A stretch of DNA of 64,000 bases from Coprobacillus sp. CAG:605 (GCA_000433255.1 HF998226.1:62001-126000), one strand, 5' to 3'. Counted from the first letter of the stretch, positions 52,598 through 59,853 are shown. Numbers and translations: made by a program. Notes: generated from the letters alone by a model not told the origin.

Positions 52598-53509
52598 TCA
52601 AATATTTTGTCCATTAACACTAAAAATAACCTCACTAACCCCTAAAGTATCTTTTAAAGACATACTAATAGCGTACTTAACTTCCTCAATCAAGCTATCA
52701 TCAAAGAACGTATCCAAAAGAGAATTTTCAAAACTAAGTTTTACGGCATTTTCCTTTAACTCATAGTCTAAAAGTTTCGCATTGTTCGATAAAAAACTCA
52801 TTAAATTAGATTGATAAATAGGGGAAGACTTCAAAGTTTCAATAATAACTTCTACTTTATTAATATCATCATTGGAAAATATCGTAACCGGAACAACCCC
52901 ATAATCATTATCAATATTCGTATAATAATATAAAGTCGACTTTGTTACATTACTAAGTGATGTAATATCATATATCTTATTTATCCCATAATCTTTAGTA
53001 AGCACTAAAGGAACCCGCCTTTTACTATGAATTAATTCCTGCATTTGACTACCTTCTACAAAGATCATTATCCCTTTAACATCATTTAAATTAGTTAAAG
53101 AATATACTAAAGCCTCCACAACCTTTTCTTCTAATCTTTCACTAACATTATAAAATTCTTTACTAAAATTAATTTTCAAAATACCATCACTTAATGATAC
53201 ATCATAAACCTTTGTTCCTAAAGGAATAACCGCTTCCATATCTTTCTTTAAATAATTACTCTTCGAACCTCCAATAGTTAGACTATCTATAATATCCTTA
53301 GCTTGGCTTATTATATCTATATTATTCTTACTAATAACATCAGTTTCTACTAATAAATTATTATTTAATAAAAAAACTTTCTGGGTTTTAATCTCATTAT
53401 TTTCTTTTAAAATCTCTATATCTTTATTCGTTGGAATTAAATAAATAATTAATAAAACTAACAATGTTAAAAAAGATATCATTAACTTTCTTTTTATTCC
53501 ATTTAGCAT
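52598..53509 (-). CDS. gerM: GerM-like protein with two GerMN domains
   Basis: The 303-residue protein has an N-terminal membrane anchor or lipid-less signal segment (about 8-26), and two related GerMN/SPO-like beta-alpha domains (about 55-170 and 185-303). Recurring features are a helix beginning AKDIIDSL or VIIETLKS, LLxYELKENAVKLSFENSLL, and YSLTNLNDVKGIMIFVEGSQ. In B. subtilis GerM is a sigma-E product required for sporulation and germination. It has an AGGTGGG ribosome binding site. Its closeness to gerE and a SpoIIIAH-like gene supports a sporulation-type cluster, although the organism's ability to sporulate cannot be established from this window. Confidence 0.83.
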   Translation of the reverse strand: MLNGIKRKLMISFLTLLVLLIIYLIPTNKDIEILKENNEIKTQKVFLLNNNLLVETDVISKNNIDIISQAKDIIDSLTIGGSKSNYLKKDMEAVIPLGTKVYDVSLSDGILKINFSKEFYNVSERLEEKVVEALVYSLTNLNDVKGIMIFVEGSQMQELIHSKRRVPLVLTKDYGINKIYDITSLSNVTKSTLYYYTNIDNDYGVVPVTIFSNDDINKVEVIIETLKSSPIYQSNLMSFLSNNAKLLDYELKENAVKLSFENSLLDTFFDDSLIEEVKYAISMSLKDTLGVSEVIFSVNGQNI

Positions 53510-53552
53510 AACCCACCTCTAATAAATACTATTAATGAGTTCATATAATAAG

Positions 53553-53578
53553 AACAAAAAAAGCCTCGTTAAAGGCCC
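53553..53578 (-). terminator. Probable terminator of gerE
   Basis: On the minus strand GCCT...AGGC forms a short stem directly after the gerE stop, followed by TTTTTTTG. The stem is short and confidence moderate. Confidence 0.5.
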
Positions 53579-53781
53579 TATAATTTAATATTTCCTAACT
53601 TTATTAGTTCTAAAATTGCGCCACTTCTAGATTTTGCACCTAGTTTTTGAATGACATTTGAAACATGATTACGTACTGTTTTTTCACTAATTCTTAAGAT
53701 TGATGCAATATCTTTAGTTGACTTATTCTGGGTTAATAATTCAAAAACTTCTTTTTCTCTTACAGTTAATAATTTATTCAT
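53578..53781 (-). CDS. gerE: GerE-family LuxR-type HTH regulator
   Basis: The 67-residue protein is almost entirely a LuxR/GerE helix-turn-helix domain: LTVREKEVFELL (about 5-16), NKSTKDIASILRISEKTVRNHVSNVIQKLGAKSR (about 19-52, with the recognition helix VRNHVSNV) and AILELI. There is no receiver or other sensing domain, which matches GerE (74 residues in B. subtilis), the late mother-cell regulator of coat genes. An AGAGG ribosome binding site precedes the ATG. Other stand-alone LuxR regulators are possible; the neighbouring gerM and spoIIIAH favour GerE. Confidence 0.8.
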   Translation of the reverse strand: MNKLLTVREKEVFELLTQNKSTKDIASILRISEKTVRNHVSNVIQKLGAKSRSGAILELIKLGNIKL

Positions 53782-53798
53782 ATAATACCTCTTAGTAG

Positions 53799-53807
53799 TA
53801 GTGTATG
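53799..53807 (-). promoter_or_regulatory. Possible sigma-K-like -10 element before gerE
   Basis: On the minus strand the bases read CATACACTA, matching the CATAnnnTA -10 of sigma-K promoters, with an AC 15 nt upstream (usual spacing 16-17). The implied leader is very short. This is a suggestion only. Confidence 0.3.
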
Positions 53808-53895
53808 ATTAACTAAAATAAAGTTTACTTAACTTATATTTTGTAACTAGAAATGTTATTTTAAATTATGCAAAAATACTTCAAAACACAACAAC

Positions 53896-53934
53896 CAAAA
53901 AACGAGCAAGCTCCTATATTTACCGGGTTTGCTC
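53896..53934 (-). terminator. Terminator of the SpoIIIAH-like gene
   Basis: GAGCAA (53904-53909) pairs with TTGCTC (53929-53934) with a 19-nt loop; on the minus strand GTTTTTTGG follows. It ends the gene at 53976. The 114 nt between here and gerE show only the promoter element. Confidence 0.55.
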
Positions 53935-53975
53935 ATCTTTGCTGCTAAAGATAACATCGTTAAATTATTTTAATT

Positions 53976-54464
53976 CTATTGAAACTTAATTGTTATATAT
54001 TTTTTAGTATTATACATACCCTGAACTTTCTTAATTATATTATTGGCAATATCTTTATTATGTTCACTACTACTAATCACAATATTTATTTGATCTTTAC
54101 TAATCTTAACAAAAGAATCATATTTAAACTCATCTTTAAGCATTGTCTCTATTTGTTCTTCTAACCCCTTAGTTTCATTAATACTTTTTAAAGATTCATA
54201 CGCTGTATTTTTCTCTTCATTACTTTTATTCTTATCTAAAAGTATTGTATTTAACTCATTAATAGTATTTAAAGTCTCTTCATCATCCTGTACCCTTAAC
54301 GATACCAAAATACTAGATTCATTAACTACCTCACTAGTATTATTACTATCCCCACTAGAGTTAGTATATTCTTCTAACAAATTATTGGGGATACTAATAT
54401 AATAAATACTTAAAATTAAAACGATACTAAATAAAGTAATAAACCATAAATTTTGTTTGTTCAT
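53976..54464 (-). CDS. spoIIIAH: SpoIIIAH-like protein
   Basis: The protein has 162 residues from the ATG at 54464, preceded on the minus strand by TATGGAGGATAAG; an ATG 12 nt upstream lies in the site. The N-terminal NKQNLWFITLFSIVLILSIYYISIP is characteristic of SpoIIIAH, the mother-cell channel protein that pairs with SpoIIQ. The extracellular part contains a short helical region (about 60-110) and a YscJ/FliF-like C-terminal domain (KISKDQINIVISSSEHNKDIANNIIKKV). The rest of the spoIIIA operon is not in the window, so the gene is detached. Confidence 0.82.
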   Translation of the reverse strand: MNKQNLWFITLFSIVLILSIYYISIPNNLLEEYTNSSGDSNNTSEVVNESSILVSLRVQDDEETLNTINELNTILLDKNKSNEEKNTAYESLKSINETKGLEEQIETMLKDEFKYDSFVKISKDQINIVISSSEHNKDIANNIIKKVQGMYNTKKYITIKFQ

Positions 54465-54514
54465 CTTATCCTCCATATTTTCTAATGAATTTTATGTTAA
54501 AAATAAGTAATGTA

Positions 54515-54523
54515 TGATATAAT
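54515..54523 (+). promoter_or_regulatory. Extended -10 promoter
   Basis: TGA followed by TATAAT (54518-54523), 21 nt before the gene at 54545. The same bases on the minus strand read CATACATT, close to a sigma-E/K -10, in the leader of the SpoIIIAH-like gene. Confidence 0.55.
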
Positions 54524-54544
54524 TTTCTAGAAAGAGGGTAGTTT

Positions 54545-54967
54545 ATGAAAAAAAATAGAGCCTTAAATATTATGTTTTTAATGGTTATTTGTACTTTTTT
54601 GTTTATGAATAATGTTCATGCTGCTGATGATTTTTGTACTGACGAAGGTGTTAAAAGAGTTATGTATATGGCCTATATCGTTATTACAGCATGTAAGATT
54701 ATTGTTCCAATTATCTTAGTAGTTATGGGTACTATTGATATGGCTAAAGCTGTTATTGCCCAAGATGATGGGGCTTTAAAAAAACAAGCTATGACTTTTG
54801 CTAAAAGATGCATTGCAGGAGTTTTAGTCTTTTTTGTGCCATCTATTACTTTGGCAATATTCAACTTAGTTGAAGGTTTTAGTGAAACTAAGAATAAGTA
54901 TGAAAACTGTGTAACTTGTATCTTAGATAATTCTGGAAATTGTGGTTTTAAAAAGTATGGAGAATAA
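54545..54967 (+). CDS. TrbC/VirB2-like exported membrane protein
   Basis: The 140-residue protein has a signal peptide (1-26, ending VHA), and two hydrophobic segments (about 40-66 and 87-108) separated by a short charged loop (MAKAVIAQDDGALKKQAMTFAKR). This hairpin topology resembles VirB2/TrbC pilins, and the QDD...KKQ loop supports this. Cys residues lie at the N-side (DDFCTD), near residue 52 and in the C-tail (CVTCILDNSGNC), suggesting disulfides. No conjugation genes are near, so it is an orphan; it may be a general membrane protein. It is cotranscribed with the CmpB-type gene 3 nt downstream. Confidence 0.58.
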   Translation: MKKNRALNIMFLMVICTFLFMNNVHAADDFCTDEGVKRVMYMAYIVITACKIIVPIILVVMGTIDMAKAVIAQDDGALKKQAMTFAKRCIAGVLVFFVPSITLAIFNLVEGFSETKNKYENCVTCILDNSGNCGFKKYGE

Positions 54968-54969
54968 TC

Positions 54970-55737
54970 ATGTACTATAAATTTATTTATTTATTTTTAG
55001 TATTTTTAATGATTAGTTTTGGTGGCTATATTGTTGAAGTTATTAATTGTAGTATAAGACAAAGAAAACTAGTTAATAGAGGATTTCTTTTTGGGCCTTG
55101 TCTTCCTATTTATGGAGTAGGGGGAGTATTACTAGTTCTAACTTTAAATAAATATCAAAATGATTTATTTATTGTCTTTATTGTAGGTATGGTTATGACT
55201 AGTTGTATTGAATATTATACAAGCTATATCCTAGAACGTATCTTCCATAATAAATGGTGGGACTATAGTATGCGCAAAGACTCCATTAATGGACGTATAT
55301 GCTTAAAAAATTGTCTCTTATTTGGTATCGGTTCTTGCTTTATTATTAAGTATCTATATCCTTTTATTGAGTATCTTTTAAGCTTTTTAAGTTATAAAAT
55401 GACTATCATACTAGGAACAATTCTTTTAATCATTTTTATCATTGATTGTATCGCATCTTACGCTATTGCCTATAATCTTCGTCATCGTCTAATTATTGCT
55501 GAAGAATTAAAAAGTGAAAAGCTTAAGATGTTACCAGTTCTTATCGAAAAAAAATATACTAAAGAAATATCTAAATTACGTTTTGTTAAAAACCGTTTAA
55601 TTAAAGCTTACCCTAATATTTATAATAGTAATCCTAAAGAATTAGATACGATTTATAATATTAGTAAGAAAGTTAAACAAAAGAAAAAAGCTTCCAAAAA
55701 ATCCAAGAAAAAAGCTCGTAAAAGATCTTCAAAATAG
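54970..55737 (+). CDS. Putative ABC-transporter permease (CmpB/PF06541-type)
   Basis: The 255-residue membrane protein has about five helices in the N-terminal 180 residues and a basic cytoplasmic tail (KKVKQKKKASKKSKKKARKR). The N-terminal GGYIVEVINCSIRQRKLVNRGFLFGPCLPIYGVGGVLLV (in segments, about 18-60) matches the conserved block of the CmpB family, with YILERIFHNKWWDYSMRKDSINGRICL following. Annotated as a transport permease, though the function is not established. Its stop lies in the terminator stem at 55733. Confidence 0.78.
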   Translation: MYYKFIYLFLVFLMISFGGYIVEVINCSIRQRKLVNRGFLFGPCLPIYGVGGVLLVLTLNKYQNDLFIVFIVGMVMTSCIEYYTSYILERIFHNKWWDYSMRKDSINGRICLKNCLLFGIGSCFIIKYLYPFIEYLLSFLSYKMTIILGTILLIIFIIDCIASYAIAYNLRHRLIIAEELKSEKLKMLPVLIEKKYTKEISKLRFVKNRLIKAYPNIYNSNPKELDTIYNISKKVKQKKKASKKSKKKARKRSSK

Positions 55738-55759
55738 TGTAAAGTAGCACTATTTTTTT
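55733..55759 (+). terminator. Rho-independent terminator
   Basis: AATAGTG (55733-55739) pairs with CACTATT (55748-55754), followed by Ts to 55759. It contains the stop codon of the CmpB-like gene. Confidence 0.85.
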
Positions 55760-55805
55760 CATGTTCCAAATTTTCTCTTCAACCCCCAAATCGCTCTCAA
55801 AAAAA

Positions 55806-55826
55806 TGTCAAATTTGTGTCAAATTT
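55806..55826. repeat. Tandem TGTCAAATTT repeat upstream of the peptide transporter
   Basis: Two exact copies of TGTCAAATTT (55806-55815 and 55817-55826) lie 11 nt apart, one helical turn, with a third partial GTC after them. They lie about 100 nt before the transporter start. The second copy is part of TGTGTCAAATTTTG, shared with the motif at 229. GCACATTTTCC at 55878-55888 is the reverse of the GGAAAATGTG motif at 222. No obvious -35/-10 pair is seen between here and 55925. Confidence 0.5.
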
Positions 55827-55924
55827 TGTCTCTTTTCAAAAAAATTTGCCCAAAATGCAAAAATAAAAAAGAAAATCGCACATTTTCCGGTAATAAAGAG
55901 TAGTAGAGGGAGAGAAAAAATCAC

Positions 55925-57970
55925 ATGAAAAAAATTACTGTAAAGCAAGAAGATTTTAAAGACTGCGGAGCCGCTTGTATTTCCTCCATTTTGAAGTACT
56001 ATGACGGTTACGTAAATTTAGAACAAATTAGAAGCGATACCTGTCTTAGTAAGAATGGTATAAGTGCTTACCATATTGTTGAAGCCTTAAAAAAATATGG
56101 CTTTCAAAGTTATGGCGCTAAAGTATCTGTAGAAAATCTTTTTAGTCCTAAAATAATTTATCCCGCCATAGCGCATGTTCATTACCCCAATGGGTTAGAT
56201 CACTACGTCGTAATCTATAAAATAACTAAAAAGTTCATTACTATCATGAACCCCGCTAAAGGAATGGAAAGGCTAACTATAAAAGAATTTTCTAACATCT
56301 ATACTGGCATCTTAATACTCATGTATCCACTAAGCAAAATAATCAAACTAGATAAAAATACAACGCTTAAGAAAATTTTTTATGAATTTCTAAAGAAAGA
56401 ACCTAAGCTTATAAGAAAGATCTTACTAATTAGTATTTTATATCTTATCTGTCTATTTATGACTTCGTTTTATACTCAAATAATCATGAATAGCGTCTAT
56501 ACCCTGGATAAAATTATAATTTACTTTATTTGTTTGATATTCTTAATTATCTACTCATTTAAAATATACTTTGCTTACCTAAAAGATTATTTGCTTACCT
56601 ACCTAAATAAAAACTTAGACTTTTACTTAATTTTACCTTTCATAAGTCATATTTTTAAACTCCCTCTAAAAAATATGGCTACAAAAAGCACAGGGGAGAT
56701 AATGAAAAGGGTAAACGAACTCATGGACATCAAGTCTTTAATCAGTGAACTATTTACCACCATTATCACCTCTATTATCCAAATTGTAGCAAGTTTCTTA
56801 ATTCTTTATTTCATTAATGCTAAGCTACTCTTAGTTATCAGTATCATTTTAATAATCTATGTTACTGTATCTCTTGTATCTAACAAGTATTTACTTAATT
56901 TAATCGAAGATAATATTACCTGTGAAACCGAATTTAACCGGGTTTTGGTTGAAGATGTTTCTTGCTATCACACTATAAAGAATTCTAATAAACTAAATTC
57001 GTTTCTTGCTATTATCGAAGATAAAATGACTACGTTCTTATCTAGTAACTTCAATTTAAGCTTATTCCTAAATAAACTCAATTTCCTTAAGAGTAGCTTT
57101 GAAGAATTAGGTATCTATTTCATTTATACTTTAGGGTTTATCTTGATTTTAAATAACCACCTATCCTTAGTGTCGCTAATCACTTTCACTTCCATTTTAA
57201 GTTTTTTAGTTGACCCCTTAAAAAACATTTTAGCGTTGCTTCCTAAGTATAACTTTATCCAACAATCATTTAACAAAATTAGTGATTATCTAAGTCTTTT
57301 AGAAGAAAACTTAAAAGATACGAATGGTGTATTCTATCCTGGAGATATTACTATTAATAATCTTTCATTTTCGTATAATAACTATAATTATCCCTTAAAT
57401 GATCTAACTCTTACTATTAAAGAGAAAAGTAAAGTATTGCTTAAAGGCCCAAGTGGTTGTGGTAAATCAAGTTTATGCAAACTTTTATATCGTCTTTATG
57501 AACCAAATAAAGGTAGTATTAAAATTAAAGATATTGATATCAAGAATTATGATTTAAATTCTCTAAGAAATCATATTATTTATGTTTCTCAACAAGAAAA
57601 ACTTTTTCAAGATAGTATTTTAAATAATATAACACTACATGAACAATATGATATAGAAGAAGTTAATAAGGTTATTAAACTTTGCGCCTTAGAAAGTCTA
57701 ATTGATACTTTGCCTTTTAAATTAGATACCTTACTTTTAGAAGAGAGTACTAACCTTTCTGGTGGGCAAAAACAGAGGATAATCTTAGCGCGTGCCCTAA
57801 TGAAAAAAGCCGATATCATAATCTTAGACGAAGCCTTAAGTGAAGTAGACCTCACAACTGAAAAGAAGATTATCAAAAATATTATTGCCTATTATCCCGA
57901 TAAGACTTTGATATACGTTAGCCATAAAAAACTAGATACCATGTTCAAAGAAAGAGTAAACCTATGTTAG
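55925..57970 (+). CDS. Peptidase-domain ABC transporter (C39, bacteriocin/peptide export)
   Basis: The protein has 681 residues and cleaves double-glycine leaders while exporting the peptide. The N-terminal C39 peptidase (about 1-135) has Q8 and C14 (QEDFKDCGAAC) and H93 (LDHYVVIY); the triad Asp position is N109 (MNPAKG). The membrane domain (about 155-450) has six helices. The ABC domain has Walker A GPSGCGKSS (about 508-516), signature NLSGGQKQR (about 610-618), Walker B IIILDEALSEVD and the H-switch YVSHKK. The gene precedes an accessory protein and three Gly-Gly leader peptides, with overlaps, which makes it their exporter. Confidence 0.93.
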   Translation: MKKITVKQEDFKDCGAACISSILKYYDGYVNLEQIRSDTCLSKNGISAYHIVEALKKYGFQSYGAKVSVENLFSPKIIYPAIAHVHYPNGLDHYVVIYKITKKFITIMNPAKGMERLTIKEFSNIYTGILILMYPLSKIIKLDKNTTLKKIFYEFLKKEPKLIRKILLISILYLICLFMTSFYTQIIMNSVYTLDKIIIYFICLIFLIIYSFKIYFAYLKDYLLTYLNKNLDFYLILPFISHIFKLPLKNMATKSTGEIMKRVNELMDIKSLISELFTTIITSIIQIVASFLILYFINAKLLLVISIILIIYVTVSLVSNKYLLNLIEDNITCETEFNRVLVEDVSCYHTIKNSNKLNSFLAIIEDKMTTFLSSNFNLSLFLNKLNFLKSSFEELGIYFIYTLGFILILNNHLSLVSLITFTSILSFLVDPLKNILALLPKYNFIQQSFNKISDYLSLLEENLKDTNGVFYPGDITINNLSFSYNNYNYPLNDLTLTIKEKSKVLLKGPSGCGKSSLCKLLYRLYEPNKGSIKIKDIDIKNYDLNSLRNHIIYVSQQEKLFQDSILNNITLHEQYDIEEVNKVIKLCALESLIDTLPFKLDTLLLEESTNLSGGQKQRIILARALMKKADIIILDEALSEVDLTTEKKIIKNIIAYYPDKTLIYVSHKKLDTMFKERVNLC

Positions 57971-58416
57971 ATAACATTTATTACACTAATAATTATTTAG
58001 TTAGAAAGAAACCTAAATTATCAATCTTACCCCTAGTATTTATAATCATACTAATAGTCTTAATAATACTATCCCTAAGATATAAAGCTTATGATATAAG
58101 AAAGATAACTGGGTACTTAGAATGTAATAATACTTGTAAAATAGAATTTAAAACTGATATTAAAGATACCAATAAGTACATAGAACCTAAATATATTGTA
58201 ATTAAGAAACTAAAAAAAGAAATAAAAAAGGTTGATACTAGTGAAATACTTAATGATAGTAATACTTTATCTAATTATCAAATTATAACTTATGAGATAG
58301 ACAAAATAGATTTAAGAGAGAAGATGTTTTATGAAGTTAAAATATTTACTAATGAAGATATTGTATTCCAAAAAATTATTGATTTAATATTTAAGGAGGA
58401 ACAAGAAAATGAATAA
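57964..58416 (+). CDS. Short membrane-fusion-like accessory protein
   Basis: The 150-residue protein has one N-terminal transmembrane helix (about 20-42, ILPLVFIIILIVLIILSL) and an extracytoplasmic beta-rich region (ITGYLECNNTCKIEFKTDI) with a Cys pair CNNTC. It sits where peptidase-ABC systems usually encode the long HlyD-like adaptor, but is much shorter (150 versus 400+ residues), so it would be a minimal adaptor suited to a single-membrane cell. Its start overlaps the transporter end by 7 nt and its end overlaps the first peptide gene by 8 nt. Confidence 0.6.
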   Translation: MLDNIYYTNNYLVRKKPKLSILPLVFIIILIVLIILSLRYKAYDIRKITGYLECNNTCKIEFKTDIKDTNKYIEPKYIVIKKLKKEIKKVDTSEILNDSNTLSNYQIITYEIDKIDLREKMFYEVKIFTNEDIVFQKIIDLIFKEEQENE

Positions 58417-58549
58417 TTTAACTAATAATGAATTAATGAGTATAAATGGTGGGGCTTGGCGTTTAGGCCTTGCTGCCGCTATTGCTGGAGGTATAACCTT
58501 CCTTATTGGGATAATTGATGGCTTTTTTCGCCCACTAAGCTGTAGATAG
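58409..58549 (+). CDS. Double-glycine leader peptide 1 (putative bacteriocin/peptide precursor)
   Basis: A 46-residue reading frame preceded by TTAAGGAGGAAC. The leader (residues 1-15) ends ELMSINGG, the classical double-glycine processing site. The predicted mature part (31 residues) is small-residue-rich and hydrophobic (AAAIAGG, TFLIGIIDGFF) and ends with a Cys and a basic residue. It starts inside the accessory gene and is followed by two more peptides in the same arrangement. A class II bacteriocin or a pheromone is the expected product. Confidence 0.8.
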   Translation: MNNLTNNELMSINGGAWRLGLAAAIAGGITFLIGIIDGFFRPLSCR

Positions 58550-58558
58550 GAGGATAAA

Positions 58559-58714
58559 ATGGAAAATAAAGATTTAATAAATATTTATGGTGGTGCTATT
58601 AGTATTAATTCAACTTTAATCAATGCGGCAGCCCGCCTTGGAACTTTAATATTAGAACTAGGAAGAAGCCTTGGTAGTGCCATCTATCGCAGTGTCTTTA
58701 GAAAATATTGTTAG
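58559..58714 (+). CDS. Double-glycine leader peptide 2
   Basis: The 51-residue frame starts 9 nt after peptide 1, with a ribosome binding site AGGAGGATAAA. The leader (12 residues) ends DLINIYGG. The predicted mature part (39 residues) is amphipathic: a hydrophobic region (INAAARLGTLILELG) and a basic end (YRSVFRKYC). With peptide 1 it may form a two-component (class IIb-like) pair. One C-terminal Cys in each of peptides 1 and 2 could allow a dimer. Confidence 0.8.
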   Translation: MENKDLINIYGGAISINSTLINAAARLGTLILELGRSLGSAIYRSVFRKYC

Positions 58715-58723
58715 GAGGTTTAT

Positions 58724-58861
58724 ATGAGTAATGAAGAATTAATGAGTGTTAATGGCGGAAGACTTAATATAACTATTTCTTATTCTTATAACAGTGTTAT
58801 GGGGTATTTATATACCTTAGGACGAAGAATAGGAACTTACTTTAATCGTTTGTTTCACTAA
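58724..58861 (+). CDS. Double-glycine leader peptide 3
   Basis: The 45-residue frame starts 9 nt after peptide 2, with TTAGGAGGTTTAT upstream. The leader (12 residues) ends ELMSVNGG, almost identical to that of peptide 1. The predicted mature peptide (33 residues) is Tyr-rich and basic (YTLGRRIGTYFNRLFH), without Cys. It may be a third bacteriocin component or an inducing peptide. Confidence 0.78.
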   Translation: MSNEELMSVNGGRLNITISYSYNSVMGYLYTLGRRIGTYFNRLFH

Positions 58862-58899
58862 TTATAATGTAAATTTACTTTTCTAAACTCTAATATCTA

Positions 58900-58908
58900 T
58901 GCTACAAT
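58900..58908 (+). promoter_or_regulatory. Extended -10 promoter
   Basis: TGC followed by TACAAT (58903-58908), 32 nt before the pilin-like gene at 58940. Confidence 0.55.
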
Positions 58909-58939
58909 AAAGGTATAAGAAAATATATGGAGGCTCATT

Positions 58940-59758
58940 ATGAAGAAAAATGGTTTTATTGCTACATCACTAATATATTCGTTCTTTTTAGCCTTTGTGG
59001 CTCTGGTATCGGTTATTTTAGCAACTTATTCTTATTATCGTACTATTTTAAATACTTTGAATAAAGATATTTTAAGTGGTCTAAATACTGAGATTCAGTC
59101 TAAGTACATTACTTTAGAAAATCTCATTCAAAATGGATCTTTTGAAGACGATTTAAGCGAGTGGCGTGAACGTATAAACATTGAAATTCCCGCATACAGT
59201 GAAAACATTTCAGCCCATGGTTCCAAATCCTTGCGTTTAAATACTAGCAATTACACTGCAAATTCTCAAGTCCAACAGTCCGTAACAGTACCCACCAATA
59301 TTGCTAGTATCAGTGGAACGCATACTTACTATCTAAGATTTAGAATATTCCGTAATGGTAATCTTGTATTTAGTGGAGGGGATGCTAATGCGTATGCTAA
59401 TATCAGTGTTGCTACTAACAGTAAAATTGGCTTAGGTGGTGCCTTTACCAACTGGTCTTTAGCATCTATGGTCATAGAAGGTAATGCCGCATCTAGTATA
59501 ACCGTTAATTTTACGGCTAATAATAGTGTTCTTGACCACCAAGGCAAAACTGATACCAATGAAGGCGGTCGTGCCTTAAGTGTCTATATCGACGACGTCA
59601 TGTTAATCGATGTAACCGAACTATCTTCCAAACTAGGAATAAGCGGTGATGTCTTAAAGAATAGACTAGACGGCACCAGCTGCGGAGCCACCGACTGGGA
59701 CTGCCAAAACCGTAAATTAGAGTACTTTGACAGTAAATATTCTTACGAACTAGACTAA
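58940..59758 (+). CDS. Prepilin-like surface protein with carbohydrate-binding-like domain
   Basis: The 272-residue protein begins MKKNGFIATSLIYSFFLAF, which resembles a prepilin leader (K/N-G-F, then a long hydrophobic helix, about 5-33), but lacks the Glu at +5. Residues about 58-205 form a jelly-roll-like beta domain: NLIQNGSFEDDLSEWRE is the classic start of a carbohydrate-binding (CBM-4/9-like) domain, and VYIDDVMLIDV its usual end. The C-terminal ~55 residues contain CGATDWDC. It has its own promoter and terminator. It may bind wall or host glycans. Confidence 0.65.
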   Translation: MKKNGFIATSLIYSFFLAFVALVSVILATYSYYRTILNTLNKDILSGLNTEIQSKYITLENLIQNGSFEDDLSEWRERINIEIPAYSENISAHGSKSLRLNTSNYTANSQVQQSVTVPTNIASISGTHTYYLRFRIFRNGNLVFSGGDANAYANISVATNSKIGLGGAFTNWSLASMVIEGNAASSITVNFTANNSVLDHQGKTDTNEGGRALSVYIDDVMLIDVTELSSKLGISGDVLKNRLDGTSCGATDWDCQNRKLEYFDSKYSYELD

Positions 59759-59792
59759 ATCACTAAACTTTTACGAAAACTTAGCGATTTTC
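59757..59792 (+). terminator. Rho-independent terminator
   Basis: AAATCACTAA (59757-59766) pairs with TTAGCGATTT (59781-59790; one mismatch) with an inner TTTT/AAAA extension, followed by a short T tail. Confidence 0.65.
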
Positions 59793-59793
59793 C

Positions 59794-59823
59794 TTGAAAA
59801 ACAAAAAATCTTTGTGGTATACT
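59794..59823 (+). promoter_or_regulatory. rpsU promoter
   Basis: TTGAAA (59794-59799), 18 nt, then TATACT (59818-59823) with a preceding TGG. It lies 30 nt before rpsU. Confidence 0.72.
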
Positions 59824-59853
59824 AGGTATTGAAAGCCGGAAGGGAGGGATTTG

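Noticed and set aside
57607..57876. Minus-strand open frame opposite the ABC domain
   Set aside because: Shadow of the ATPase motifs on the other strand; no ribosome binding site.
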